Source: Alphaproteobacteria bacterium
GTDB taxonomy: Bacteria > Pseudomonadota > Alphaproteobacteria > Ferrovibrionales > Ferrovibrionaceae
Assembly (NCBI GenBank): GCA_017307375.1
Contig: JAFKFH010000006.1
Location: 124,001-188,000 of the forward strand
DNA length: 64,000 nucleotides
Direction of reading: 5' to 3'
Shown here: piece by piece, positions 35,861 to 44,830 of the stretch
How positions within the stretch are numbered: the stretch's first letter is position 1
How the letters are laid out: each line of letters starts with the position of its first letter
The notes under the pieces: generated by a model
The model's input: only the letters and a program-made list of their open reading frames with translations
Databases searched by the model: none
What the model was told of the DNA's origin: nothing
Program-made: the position numbers and the translations under genes

Positions 35861-37039
35861 TCAGCGAGACCGGCGCGGCCCCTCCGTCCTGATCAGCGGC
35901 AGGCAAGTCAGGTAGAGCGCCGCGCCGGCGATCCAGACAAGGCCGGGGAAGACGTCGCGGCTGGCGAAATAGCCGATGCCGATCGCCGGTGGCCCGATGA
36001 TGCTGGCGAGGCTCGCCATGCTGGCCATCACCCCCTGCAGCCGGCCCTGGTGGTCTTCGCCGGCCTGGCGCGAGGCCAGCGCCTGCAGGGCGGGGGCGCC
36101 GATGCCGCCGAGGCAGAACAGCGGGAACAGCAGGAACGCCATCCACCCCTGTGTGGCCAGCGCGATCAGCACGTAGGCGGCGGAATCGGCGGCGATGCCG
36201 ATGACGATCGCCCCGCGTTCGCCGAACCGCTCGGCGATCGGCCCGGCGACGAAGGCCTGGGCGATGGCATGGAAGAAGCCGAACCCGGCCAGCGACAGCC
36301 CGACCATCAGGCCGTTCCAGGCGAACTTGTCCTCGCCATACATCACCCAGACCGTGGCGCCGATCTCGCCCACCAGGGTCAGCACGACATGCGCGGTGAT
36401 GAGCGGCAGCAGGGCCGGGAAGGCGAAAGCCCAGCGCAGCGGCGCGAGCGGGTTCAGCGCCGCCCGGTCGAACGCCGCCGCCCCGCCCCGGCGCGATTCC
36501 GGCAGCAGGAACAGCGCCAGGGCCAGGTTCAGCGCATTGAGGCCCGCCGCGGCCAGGAACGGCGCGCGGATCCAGACGTCGCCGAGCAAGCCGCCCAGCG
36601 CGGGGCCGAGGATGAACCCGGCGCCGAAACAGGCGCTGAGCTGGCCGAAGCGGCGGGCGCGCTGGTCGGGCGGAGTCACGTCGGCGACATAGGCATTGGC
36701 CACCGCGACCGAGGCGCCGGTAATGCCGGCGACGGCGCGGCCGACGAACAGCAGGCCAAGCGTCGGCGCAGCTGCCATGAACAGGTAGTCGACCGCCGCC
36801 CCGGCCAGCGAGGCGAGCAGCACCGGGCGCCGACCGTAGCGGTCGGAAAGTGCCCCCAGCACCGGGGCGCAGACAAACTGCATCGCGGCAAACAGCCCGA
36901 GGAACAGGCCCATCTGCCAGCCGATATCGGCGGCATGGCCGACGTCGCGCAACAGCCGCGGAATGATCGGCAGAACCAGGCCGACGCCCGCGGCGTCCAG
37001 CACCACGGTTGCCATGATGATCTTGTAATTCCAGGTCAT
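35861..37039 (-). CDS. TetA-type major facilitator efflux pump
   Basis: The 392-residue transporter has about twelve hydrophobic segments. It keeps the functional residues of TetA(B): D15 in LLDAAGVGL-like helix 1 (VVLDAAGVGLVLP), motif A with G62, D66 and R70 (GALSDRYGRRPVLL), D84 in AAVDYL and D284 (ADSAAY, equivalent to D285). It is divergent from a TetR gene across two tet-operator-like sites. The family exports tetracycline-Mg in exchange for protons. Drug export by this copy is inferred, not shown; no transposon signs flank it. Confidence 0.88.
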   Translation of the reverse strand: MTWNYKIIMATVVLDAAGVGLVLPIIPRLLRDVGHAADIGWQMGLFLGLFAAMQFVCAPVLGALSDRYGRRPVLLASLAGAAVDYLFMAAAPTLGLLFVGRAVAGITGASVAVANAYVADVTPPDQRARRFGQLSACFGAGFILGPALGGLLGDVWIRAPFLAAAGLNALNLALALFLLPESRRGGAAAFDRAALNPLAPLRWAFAFPALLPLITAHVVLTLVGEIGATVWVMYGEDKFAWNGLMVGLSLAGFGFFHAIAQAFVAGPIAERFGERGAIVIGIAADSAAYVLIALATQGWMAFLLFPLFCLGGIGAPALQALASRQAGEDHQGRLQGVMASMASLASIIGPPAIGIGYFASRDVFPGLVWIAGAALYLTCLPLIRTEGPRRSR

Positions 37040-37050
37040 CCTCGACCTAT

Positions 37051-37063
37051 TTATCGGTGATAA
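37051..37063. promoter_or_regulatory. tet operator-like site 1
   Basis: TTATC-GGT-GATAA lies 12 bases before the TetA-type pump gene. It matches the TATCANTGATA core of the classical tet operator except at one position. Confidence 0.75.
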
Positions 37064-37069
37064 ATTAAC

Positions 37070-37082
37070 TTATCAATGATAA
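37070..37082. promoter_or_regulatory. tet operator-like site 2
   Basis: TTATC-AAT-GATAA contains an exact TATCANTGATA core. It lies 9 bases before the TetR ATG and 19 bases centre-to-centre from site 1. Tandem sites between divergent pump and repressor reproduce the known tetA/tetR arrangement. Confidence 0.8.
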
Positions 37083-37091
37083 AGAAGCGAC

Positions 37092-37739
37092 ATGAAGGTG
37101 GATCGGCAGCGAATCGTCGCGGCAGCACTCGACCTGCTCGACGAAGCAGGGATCGACGGCTTGACCACGCGGGCGCTGGCCCGGCGGCTCGGGGTGCAGC
37201 AACCGGCCCTGTACTGGCATTTCCGATCCAAGCGCTTGCTGCTCGATGCGCTGAACCAGGAAATCCTTGCTCGTGGCCACAAGGTGCGGCTGCCCGGACC
37301 GGGCCAGGATTGGCGCGAATTCCTGATCGCCAATGCCCGCAGCTTTCGTGGCGCGCTGCTCAGCCATCGCGATGGCGCCCGCGTCCACGCGGGCACCGAG
37401 GCCGATCCCGGCGCCCTGCCGCAGGTCGAGACCCAGTTGGCCTTCCTGGGCCGGGCCGGCTTCACGCCGGAACTGGCGATGGACCTGCTGGTGGCGATCG
37501 GCCGCTATGTCGTCGGCTGCGTGCTGGAGGAGCAGGCGGAATACCCGGCGAATTCGGGCCGCGGCCCCGATCTCGATGCGGCTGCGGCAAGCCATCCGCT
37601 GACTGCCGCCGCCGTCGGCCACTATCGCCGCAGCGGCGCCGATGGCCTGTTCGAAGCCGGCCTGGCGCTGATGATCGCCGGCGCCGAGGCGCGTTTGCGC
37701 GATCGCGGGGCAGGCCCGGCCGGGCCGGCCTGCCCCTGA
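37092..37739 (+). CDS. tetR: tetracycline repressor (TetR proper) homologue
   Basis: The 215-residue protein aligns along its length with class B/D TetR: HTH GLTTRALARRLGVQQPALYWH and core NARSFRGALLSHRDGARVHAGT. The tetracycline-contacting residues of TetR are all kept at positions shifted by one: H63, N81, F85, H99, T102, Q115 and E146 (H64, N82, F86, H100, T103, Q116 and E147 in class D). It should therefore bind a tetracycline-like ligand and release the tandem operators upstream. A short alanine/proline-rich tail ends the chain, and the stop is 3 bases from the convergent C45 hydrolase gene. Confidence 0.92.
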   Translation: MKVDRQRIVAAALDLLDEAGIDGLTTRALARRLGVQQPALYWHFRSKRLLLDALNQEILARGHKVRLPGPGQDWREFLIANARSFRGALLSHRDGARVHAGTEADPGALPQVETQLAFLGRAGFTPELAMDLLVAIGRYVVGCVLEEQAEYPANSGRGPDLDAAAASHPLTAAAVGHYRRSGADGLFEAGLALMIAGAEARLRDRGAGPAGPACP

Positions 37740-37742
37740 CCG

Positions 37743-38843
37743 TCAGAGAGTGAAGCTGGCGAACGGCGTCTCGCAGGGCGGGCCGTCGGCCACCCACAGG
37801 CGGCGGTCGTCCAGGTCGATCAGCACCGCGATCGCGGTCACCGTGCGCTTGGCGTCGATGACATCGGGGTCGGGATGCCGGCAGATGCCCAGCGGATGGC
37901 TGACATGGTCGCCGAGACAGGCGCGCAGGTGGTCGTGGCCGAGGCGCGGGCCGCCCTGCGCCAGCAGCCGGCGTAGCCGGTTGCTGCGGAACAGCGTGCT
38001 GGCCGATATCGTCTCCATGCGCGAGCCGATGCCGGGCAGCGCCTCGAAATGATTGGCATGGGTGACCACGCCATCGACCGGGTAGAGGCAGGCATGGTCG
38101 TCGGGCGCGGTCTCGATATCGATGATCTCGCCTTCGGCCGTGCCGACCAGGAAGTTCGCCGACCCCATGCGCGCGCCCGACACGATCGCCAGCAGCGCCT
38201 GGTCGTAGCGGCGGGCATCGATGATGTCGCGGCAGCGGACATGGAAGGGCCTGGCGCCATCGTTGGCACCGTCGCGGGCCGAAACCAGGCCGTTGACGCA
38301 CAGGCCGATGCCGTGTTCGTTCACCGCCATCTTGGCGCCGACGATGCCCGCTTCCATGACGGCGAGGAAATCGGGCAGGCCCTCGCGCCGGGCGCGCATC
38401 ACGAAGCTTCTGCCCCGCAGCCGCTCGAGCCAGTCCCAGTTCTGGCCCAGCACGACATGCCCGCTGTCGGTGCGTTCGGGCAGCAGGCCGAACGCCGTGC
38501 AGCCGTCCGGTTCCGGCATCGCCGTCGTCCGGGCCCTGGCCTCGGCCCCGAACACGCCGTAGGTCAGCTCGTAGCGGACGTTGAGCAGCGAGACGACGCG
38601 CAGCGGCAGATCGGCACCGGCCGCGATGCCGACCATCTCCTCGTGATAGGCGGGGCTGAGGCGGGCCAGCCGCGGAATCCAGCCTTCCGCCGCGGCCAGC
38701 GCCGTAGCGCGGTCCAGCCCGCCGGCGGCGAAGCGGTCGAGATAGGTTTCGACATTGGCGGCGATGGCCGCGGCCATCAGCACACCGTGCTGACGGCCGC
38801 GCTCATGCGCCGATCCGCGGGCGTCGAGGATCGCAATCGACAT
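37743..38843 (-). CDS. C45 family Ntn-hydrolase/acyltransferase (isopenicillin N acyltransferase-like)
   Basis: The 366-residue protein belongs to the acyl-CoA:6-aminopenicillanate acyltransferase-like peptidases. Self-cleavage would expose C115 in PDGCTAFGLL as the N-terminal nucleophile; QNWDWLERLRGRSFVM, NEHGIGLCVNGL and the VTHANHF segment are further family features. Members hydrolyse or form amide bonds on small acylated amines and peptides. It is the last gene of the IclR-polyamine-transporter operon, starting 1 base after the binding-protein gene, so it may deacylate an imported N-acyl amine. The substrate is unknown. Confidence 0.88.
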   Translation of the reverse strand: MSIAILDARGSAHERGRQHGVLMAAAIAANVETYLDRFAAGGLDRATALAAAEGWIPRLARLSPAYHEEMVGIAAGADLPLRVVSLLNVRYELTYGVFGAEARARTTAMPEPDGCTAFGLLPERTDSGHVVLGQNWDWLERLRGRSFVMRARREGLPDFLAVMEAGIVGAKMAVNEHGIGLCVNGLVSARDGANDGARPFHVRCRDIIDARRYDQALLAIVSGARMGSANFLVGTAEGEIIDIETAPDDHACLYPVDGVVTHANHFEALPGIGSRMETISASTLFRSNRLRRLLAQGGPRLGHDHLRACLGDHVSHPLGICRHPDPDVIDAKRTVTAIAVLIDLDDRRLWVADGPPCETPFASFTL

Positions 38844-38844
38844 G

Positions 38845-39891
38845 TCAGCGACGCAGCCGCGTCCAGACGCCGTCGCGCAGCTCGCGATTCTTCAGCGAGC
38901 AATCCTTGACCGGCCGGAAGCGCGCCTTCATCGCCTCCGGCGGATTGATCGCCGGGTCGTCGCGCATCTCGGGCTTCATGAAGGCGGCCGAACCCTTGAT
39001 GGCGTTGTTGTAGCCCGAGAAGTTCGAGGCCTCGCCGGCGTTCTTCGGGTCCATCATCCAGTTCATGAAGGTCTTGGCGTTCTCGACGTTCTTGGCGCCC
39101 TTCGGCACCGCGAAATTGTCGCCCCACAGGTTCATGCCCTCGGCCGGATAGACGAAGACGGCGGTGGGCAGCTTGAGACGGGCGCGATAGGCCGCGCCGT
39201 TCCACTGCTGGTGCAGCGCGACCTCGCCGGCCGCGACACGGTCGATCGTGCCGGTCGACGAGTAGATCTTGACCGCCGGCTTCTGCTTCAGCAGCAGGTC
39301 GAGGATCTTCTGCGCGTCCTCGGGGTTCTCGGTGCAGGTATCGATGCCGAGATAGAGGGCGCCGGCGGTGAACATCTCGCCCTGATCGCCCAGCGCCGCG
39401 ATCTTGCCGACAAGCTCGGGGCGCGGGTCGAAGAATTCCTTCCAGCTTTCCGCAAGCTTGCCGCCCGGTACCTTCGCCGAATCGTAGGTGAAGCCGGTCG
39501 AACCCCACATGTAGGGTACCGAGTATTCGCGGGCGGGATCGACGTCGGGCTTGTCGAACGGCTGGTCGACATTGGCGAAGTTCGCGAGCTTGGCGGCCTC
39601 GACCTTCTGCAGCAGGCCGGTCTTGATCATCGTGCCGAGGATCGAGTTGGTCGGCACGACGATGTCGTAGCCGCCGCCGCCGGCCTGCAGCTTGGCCAGC
39701 ATCGTGTCGTTGGAGTCGTAGACGTCGACATTCACCTTGATGCCGGTCTCGGCTTCGAACCGCTTCAGCAGGTCGGGCGGCACGTAGTTCGCCCAGGAGT
39801 AGAGTTGCAGCACCTTGCCCTGCGCCTGGGCGAGGGTGGGGGCGCAGACCAGGGCCACCGCGGTGGCGAGCAGGCGGGCATAACGTGTCAT
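38845..39891 (-). CDS. polyamine-type ABC transporter substrate-binding protein (PotD/PotF-like)
   Basis: The 348-residue periplasmic protein has a Sec-type signal (ARLLATAVALVCAPTLAQAQ) followed by LQLYSWANYVPPDLLKRFE, the standard start of the PotD/PotF group, and GYDIVVPTNSIL and YMWGSTGFTYD segments. The acidic polyamine-contact residues cannot be confirmed by eye. It follows the PotC-like permease gene directly (first base 39891, permease end 39892). The ligand is an amine by family; exact identity unknown. Confidence 0.9.
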   Translation of the reverse strand: MTRYARLLATAVALVCAPTLAQAQGKVLQLYSWANYVPPDLLKRFEAETGIKVNVDVYDSNDTMLAKLQAGGGGYDIVVPTNSILGTMIKTGLLQKVEAAKLANFANVDQPFDKPDVDPAREYSVPYMWGSTGFTYDSAKVPGGKLAESWKEFFDPRPELVGKIAALGDQGEMFTAGALYLGIDTCTENPEDAQKILDLLLKQKPAVKIYSSTGTIDRVAAGEVALHQQWNGAAYRARLKLPTAVFVYPAEGMNLWGDNFAVPKGAKNVENAKTFMNWMMDPKNAGEASNFSGYNNAIKGSAAFMKPEMRDDPAINPPEAMKARFRPVKDCSLKNRELRDGVWTRLRR

Positions 39892-40695
39892 TCAACCATT
39901 CCCCTTGTCGGATTGTTTGTCGGAGTGTCGTCCCAGCAGAAAAGCGATGGTGATCAGCAGGATCGAGGCGAGCAGCATGACCGCCGACAGCGCATTGACC
40001 TCGGGCGTGATGCCGATGCGGATCATGCCGAAGATGTAGACGGGCAGGGTCGTTGCGCCCGGCCCGGCGACGAAATAGGTGATGACGAAATCGCCGAGCG
40101 ACGAGATGAAGGCGAGCATCGCCCCGGCCGCGATCCCGGGCGAAAGCAGCGGCAGCTCGATGCGCAGGAAGCGCCGGGCCGGATCGGCGTAGAGATCGGC
40201 GGCCGCTTCCGACAGCGCCGGATCGAGGCCGGCGAGGCGGGCGCGGATCGGATAGTAGGCGAAGGGGATGCAGAACACCGTATGCGCGATGACGACGGTG
40301 AGCAGGCCGAGTTCGAAGCCGACGAACACGAACAGCAGCAGCAGCGCGACCGCGGTAACGATCTCGGGCACCAGGATCGGCAGGCCGAGCAGCCCTTCCA
40401 CCGCGGCCTTCCAGGCGGCGCGCGCCCGCGCCACGCCGAGCGTGGCGGCGGTGGCCGCCGCGGTGCCGAAAAGGGTCGCGCAGGCGGCGACGATCAACGA
40501 GTTGCGCGCCGCCTGCAGCATGTCGGCATTGGTGAATACGGCCCGGTACCAGCGCGCCGAGAAACCGGTCCAGATCGTGATCAGGTCGTTCTCGTTGAAC
40601 GACAGGATCAGCAGCGCCAGAATCGGCAGATAGAGGAAGGCGAGGCCGAGGGCCGCGACCGTCGCCGTGCCGGGAAAGCGGAACAGCGACTTCAT
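39892..40695 (-). CDS. ABC permease, PotC type
   Basis: The 267-residue permease has about six membrane helices, a first helix FLYLPILALLILSFNEND typical of PotC, and the EAA loop AAADLYADPARRFLRIELPLLSPGI near residue 165 that contacts the ATPase. Its ATG overlaps the stop of the PotB-like gene (ATGA), so the two permeases are co-translated. Confidence 0.92.
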   Translation of the reverse strand: MKSLFRFPGTATVAALGLAFLYLPILALLILSFNENDLITIWTGFSARWYRAVFTNADMLQAARNSLIVAACATLFGTAAATAATLGVARARAAWKAAVEGLLGLPILVPEIVTAVALLLLFVFVGFELGLLTVVIAHTVFCIPFAYYPIRARLAGLDPALSEAAADLYADPARRFLRIELPLLSPGIAAGAMLAFISSLGDFVITYFVAGPGATTLPVYIFGMIRIGITPEVNALSAVMLLASILLITIAFLLGRHSDKQSDKGNG

Positions 40696-41564
40696 GCCGA
40701 CTTCCTCCGCCGGCCGGCGAGCGCCAGCAGGCCCAGCCCCATCAGCAGGATGACCAGCAGCACCATGGCCAGCGCCGCCCCGAACGGCCAGTTGCGCGAG
40801 GCGCCGAACTGCGCCTGGATCAGGTTGCCGATCATCATCGACTTGGCGCCGCCGAGCAGTTCCGGGCTGACATAGGCGCCGAGGCAGGGCACGAAGACCA
40901 GCACGCCGCCGGCGACGATGCCGGGCATGGCCAGGGGCATGACGACGCGGGTCAGCACCCGCAGGCGATTGGCGCCGAGGTCGAATGCCGCTTCGATCAG
41001 CCGGCGGTCGATCCGTTCCATGGCCACGAAGATCGGCAGGATCATGTAGGGCAGGAACGAATAGACCAGGCCGATGCCGGTCGCGAACGGCGTGTAGAGA
41101 ATGTCGATCGGCCCGGATACCAGGCCCAGGCGGTTCAGCATGCCGTCGATCGGCCCGCCGTTCCTGAGCAGCAGGATCCAGGCGAAGTTGCGGACCAGCA
41201 GGTTGGTCCAGAACGGCACGGTGATCAGGAACAGCAGCTGCGCCGCACGGCGCGGCGGCAGCATCGTCATGTAGAGGGCGGTGGGAATGCCGATCGCCAG
41301 CGTCACCGTCGTGGTGATCGCCGCCAGCTGGAACGAGCGCGCGAAGATCGCGAGGTAATCGGGATTGAGGGCGAGGCGGCCGACGAGGTCGCGCTCGAAC
41401 ACCAGCTTCTCGTAGGCCGCAAGCGAATGCGCATCCCAGACCACACCGCCGAAGGCGCCGCGCTCCAGCGTCGAGACATAAAGCATCAGCAGCAGCGGTC
41501 CGACCATGAAGGCCAGCAGGAACAGCGCTGCCGGTGCCGCCGGGGCGAGGCCGCGCCGTCTCAC
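40692..41564 (-). CDS. ABC permease, PotB type
   Basis: The 290-residue permease has six predicted helices, the large periplasmic segment between helices 1 and 2 typical of PotB, and the EAA loop [26 protein letters not shown]. The start overlaps the 3' end of the ATPase gene by 4 bases. It pairs with the PotC-type permease. Confidence 0.92.
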   Translation of the reverse strand: MRRRGLAPAAPAALFLLAFMVGPLLLMLYVSTLERGAFGGVVWDAHSLAAYEKLVFERDLVGRLALNPDYLAIFARSFQLAAITTTVTLAIGIPTALYMTMLPPRRAAQLLFLITVPFWTNLLVRNFAWILLLRNGGPIDGMLNRLGLVSGPIDILYTPFATGIGLVYSFLPYMILPIFVAMERIDRRLIEAAFDLGANRLRVLTRVVMPLAMPGIVAGGVLVFVPCLGAYVSPELLGGAKSMMIGNLIQAQFGASRNWPFGAALAMVLLVILLMGLGLLALAGRRRKSA

Positions 41565-42619
41565 GGCGTGAAGACCCGCACGGCATCCGGCGCCACGCCG
41601 AAGCCTACCGCCGTGCCTTCGGCCGGCGGACTGACGCCGCCGGCGCGCAGGCGTGCGCGAAGCACGCTGCCATCCGGCAGTCCGGCATGCAGCAGTGCAT
41701 CGGTCCCGAGATAGACCGCATGGCGCATGACCGCGGTCAGCGACCCGCCGAGGGTCACTCGCTCTGGGCGGAAGGCGAGCGTCACCTCAGTCCCCGGGGC
41801 GACGGCGGCCGCGTCGCCGGCGACTATTTCCGCGCCGCCCGCCAGCGCGAAGCGGCCGGCCGCGCCGTCGCGGGCGATGCAGGTGGCAGCGACCAGGTTG
41901 GTATCGCCGATGAATTCGGCAACGAAGCGGTTGGCCGGGTATTCGTAGATGTCGACGGGCGCCCCGATCTGCATCACCTCGCCGCGCGCCATCACCGCGA
42001 TGCGATCCGACATCGTCAGCGCTTCTTCCTGGTCGTGGGTGACGAAGACGAAGGTGATGCCGGTTTCCTGCTGCAGCCGCTTCAGCTCGATCTGCATCTC
42101 CTTGCGCAGCTTGAGATCCAGCGCCGACAGCGGTTCGTCGAGCAGCAGCACCTTGGGCGCCGCGGCGAGCGCACGGCCGAGCGCCACGCGCTGCTGCTGG
42201 CCGCCGGAAAGTTCGCGGGGCTTGCGATCGGCCATGCCGTCGAGGCGCAGCAGCGCAACCATGCGCGCCACCCGCTCGCGGATTTCGGCGCGCTTCAGGC
42301 CCAGCATTTCCGGCCCGAAGGCGATGTTCTCGGCGACCGTCATATGCGGGAACAGCGCATAGCTCTGGAACACCGTGTTGACCGGCCGACGATTGGGATT
42401 GAGGCCGAGCACCGAGCGGCCGTCGAGCAGGATGTCGCCCTCGTCCGGTTCCTCGAAGCCCGCGATCATCCGCAGCAGCGTGGTCTTGCCGCAGCCGGAT
42501 GGTCCGAGCAGCGTGAAGAACTCGTTGCGGCGGATGGCAAACGAGACGCCGCCCAGCGCCGGATGCGCACTGCCCTCGAACTGCTTGCGGACGGCCGCGA
42601 TGGTGATGGCGTCGGTCAT
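41561..42619 (-). CDS. ABC transporter ATP-binding protein, PotA type
   Basis: The 352-residue ATPase has Walker [11 protein letters not shown]-loop [12 protein letters not shown], signature [15 protein letters not shown], Walker [13 protein letters not shown] and the switch THDQEEA. A C-terminal TOBE regulatory domain (about residues 265-350) follows. This architecture is that of PotA/PotG. The start overlaps the stop of the FAD oxidoreductase gene (ATGA). Confidence 0.93.
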   Translation of the reverse strand: MTDAITIAAVRKQFEGSAHPALGGVSFAIRRNEFFTLLGPSGCGKTTLLRMIAGFEEPDEGDILLDGRSVLGLNPNRRPVNTVFQSYALFPHMTVAENIAFGPEMLGLKRAEIRERVARMVALLRLDGMADRKPRELSGGQQQRVALGRALAAAPKVLLLDEPLSALDLKLRKEMQIELKRLQQETGITFVFVTHDQEEALTMSDRIAVMARGEVMQIGAPVDIYEYPANRFVAEFIGDTNLVAATCIARDGAAGRFALAGGAEIVAGDAAAVAPGTEVTLAFRPERVTLGGSLTAVMRHAVYLGTDALLHAGLPDGSVLRARLRAGGVSPPAEGTAVGFGVAPDAVRVFTP

Positions 42620-43905
42620 GCGGCGGCCTCGTGGCGGAAACGGCTGATGCGGTCTTCGAGCTGATGGCGCCAGTAGATCGCCTGGAAGGCGATGCGGCCG
42701 AGGCTGCCGCCGGCAAACACGGGCGCGAACGGGGCGAAATGGTGATGGCGGTCGTCGCCGTCGGCGATCGCGGCCGCGATCAGGTCGCCAGCCAGTGTCG
42801 TCGAGGTCAGGCCGAGGCCGCCGAAGCACGCCGCGGCCCAGACCCCCGGGCCCAGCGGACCGATGATCGGCATGCGATGGCGCGCATAGGGCATCACCCC
42901 GCCCCAGGCCGTCTCGATCTCGATGTCGCCCAGTTGCGGATAGATGCCGGCGACGTCGCGGCGCAGCAGCGCGGCCAGCCGTTCCGGCCCCGGCTCGCAG
43001 GCGCTGGCCCGGCCACCCCACAGCAGGCGCCCGTCGGGCAGCCGGCGGTAGTAGTCGGTGGCGACGCGCGTGTCCGACACGGCCGCGGTGGTCCTGATCA
43101 CCTGGGACAACCGGTCGGCCATCGGCGGCGTCGTCATCACGAAGGTCGCCACCGGCACGGTCGCGAGGCCCAGCCGCGGGTGCAGCAGGCCCATGTAGGC
43201 GCCGCCGGCAAGGACGACGTGCCGGGCGTGGATGTCGGCCGCGTCGGTGCGGATCCGCCGGCCGGCCCCGCCGAGATCGAGTTCCACGACGGCGCTGTTC
43301 TCGTGCAGGCGGGCGCCCAGCCGCGCGGCTTCGCCGGCCATGGCGCGCGCCAGGTTCAGCGGCTGGAGCTGCAGGGTCGAGGGATTGAGATAGCCGTCGG
43401 CATAGCGGTCGCTGACCAGCATGTCGCGCAGTTCGGCCTGCGGCAGCATGACGAGGCCGGCGTCGTAATCGCGGTTCAGCGTCTCGACCAGCCCCGGCAG
43501 GGTATCGGGATGTTCCGCCATGCGGCAGCGCAGGGCGCCGCGGCCCTGGATGATGTCGGGACCCAGCCGGCCGGCGCGTTCGCCCACCTTCGCCAGTGCC
43601 GCGCCGGACAATTGCCAAAGCGCCAATGCCCTGTCGCGCCCATAGCGGGCGGCCAAGTCGAGAATGCCGACCGGATAGCCCCGGCTGGCGAAGCCGCCGT
43701 TACGGCCCGATGCGCCCCAGCCGATCCGATGGCTTTCGACCAGGCAGACCGACCGGCCGCGCTCGGCCAGTTCCAAGGCGGTGGCGACCCCGGCGAGGCC
43801 GCCGCCGATCACGCAGGTCTCGACCTCGATCCTGCCGGCGGCCCGCGGCCAGCGGCGATCGTCGCTGCGTGTCGCCGCGTAATGGGTGGCGGTGTAGTCG
43901 CCCAT
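42616..43905 (-). CDS. FAD-dependent amine oxidoreductase (PuuB/DAO family)
   Basis: The 429-residue flavoprotein has the N-terminal dinucleotide motif [20 protein letters not shown] (about residues 31-50), then [16 protein letters not shown] and the YGxPW-like N-terminal arm typical of gamma-glutamylputrescine oxidase. [17 protein letters not shown] near the C-terminus closes the FAD site. The DAO family oxidises secondary or acylated amines. It lies between the regulator and the polyamine-type ATPase gene, so it would oxidise the imported amine. The substrate is unproven. Confidence 0.88.
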   Translation of the reverse strand: MGDYTATHYAATRSDDRRWPRAAGRIEVETCVIGGGLAGVATALELAERGRSVCLVESHRIGWGASGRNGGFASRGYPVGILDLAARYGRDRALALWQLSGAALAKVGERAGRLGPDIIQGRGALRCRMAEHPDTLPGLVETLNRDYDAGLVMLPQAELRDMLVSDRYADGYLNPSTLQLQPLNLARAMAGEAARLGARLHENSAVVELDLGGAGRRIRTDAADIHARHVVLAGGAYMGLLHPRLGLATVPVATFVMTTPPMADRLSQVIRTTAAVSDTRVATDYYRRLPDGRLLWGGRASACEPGPERLAALLRRDVAGIYPQLGDIEIETAWGGVMPYARHRMPIIGPLGPGVWAAACFGGLGLTSTTLAGDLIAAAIADGDDRHHHFAPFAPVFAGGSLGRIAFQAIYWRHQLEDRISRFRHEAAA

Positions 43906-43915
43906 GGCGCCGGCG

Positions 43916-44734
43916 TCAGTTGGTGTCGCCGCCGGCGATCAGCCGGGCGGTGGCGCGGGCCAGCGGGGCGAAGTGCTCGCGCACGGCCGCCTCGTCATGA
44001 TCGTCGAGGCTCGAGGCGATGTGGACGGCGGCGACGGGGCGGCCGTTCCGCCCGACGACCGGCGCGGACACCACGATCTCGCCGATCAGGCATTCCTGCA
44101 GCGACAGGGCATAGCCCTGGGCGCGCGTCTCGGCGATCGAAGCCATGATCCGGTCGGGATCGGTCAGGGTGAACGGGGTCAGCGCCCGGCGGTTCGAGCG
44201 TTCGACGATCGCCCGGGCCTCGGCTTCGTCCAGCACCGACAGCATCGCCCGACCGCCCGACGAGCAGAAGGCCGGCATGCGGCGGCCAAGCAGCGTGGCC
44301 CCGAAGGCCTCGCGCCGGCTTTGCAGCCGCACCGCATAGACGATCTCGGTATCGTCGAGCAGGCTGAGATCGACGCGGGCCCGGCATTGCCGGCGCAGAT
44401 CGGCGAGGTAGGGCGTCGCCCGCTCGATCAGCGGGTTGGCGCGCAGATAGGCGTAGGACAGGCCGAGCGATTTCAGCGACAGGCGGTACTTGCGCGTCGA
44501 CGGGTTCTTTTCAAGGTAGCCCAGCGCATGCAGCGTGAAGGCGAAACGCTGCGCGGCGGACTTGTCGAACCCCGTCGCCTGCGCGATCTCGGTCAGGCCG
44601 AGTTCGGCGGCGTCGGGCCCGAAGGCCTCGAGAATGGCGAAGCCCCGCTGCAGCGATCCGACGAACAGCGGGTTGTCCTCGACCGCCGACAACTCGGCTT
44701 CGCCTGTGTTTTTCTTCCTGCCTGCCAACGCCAA
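43916..44734 (-). CDS. IclR family transcriptional regulator
   Basis: The 272-residue protein has an N-terminal winged helix (LTEIAQATGFDKSAAQRFAFTLHALGYLE, core GFDKSAAQRFAFTL) and the IclR effector domain with LLGRRMPAFCSSGGRAMLS and the YALSLQECLIGEIVVSAPV segment. It is the first gene of the operon that runs through the FAD enzyme, ABC transporter and C45 hydrolase. The start is probably a TTG (44734) after a GGGGG stretch; a second TTG two codons later is possible. Three alternating half-sites lie just upstream, suggesting autoregulation and operon control. Confidence 0.88.
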   Translation of the reverse strand: MALAGRKKNTGEAELSAVEDNPLFVGSLQRGFAILEAFGPDAAELGLTEIAQATGFDKSAAQRFAFTLHALGYLEKNPSTRKYRLSLKSLGLSYAYLRANPLIERATPYLADLRRQCRARVDLSLLDDTEIVYAVRLQSRREAFGATLLGRRMPAFCSSGGRAMLSVLDEAEARAIVERSNRRALTPFTLTDPDRIMASIAETRAQGYALSLQECLIGEIVVSAPVVGRNGRPVAAVHIASSLDDHDEAAVREHFAPLARATARLIAGGDTN

Positions 44735-44784
44735 CGCCCCCAGGAGATGACCTGGGGTGACGCTAGCAAGCCTGCCTCAATATC

Positions 44785-44817
44785 GCAATACAGTTTTATG
44801 TATTGCTATGCAATACA
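44785..44817. promoter_or_regulatory. IclR operator candidate: three alternating half-sites
   Basis: GCAATACA (44785-44792), TGTATTGC (44799-44806) and GCAATACA (44810-44817) form two overlapping inverted repeats with 6- and 3-base spacers. They begin 51 bases upstream of the IclR start. The flanking DNA is AT-rich, unlike the neighbours, which suits a promoter. Confidence 0.5.
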
Positions 44818-44830
44818 AAGGGTGGCGCGT

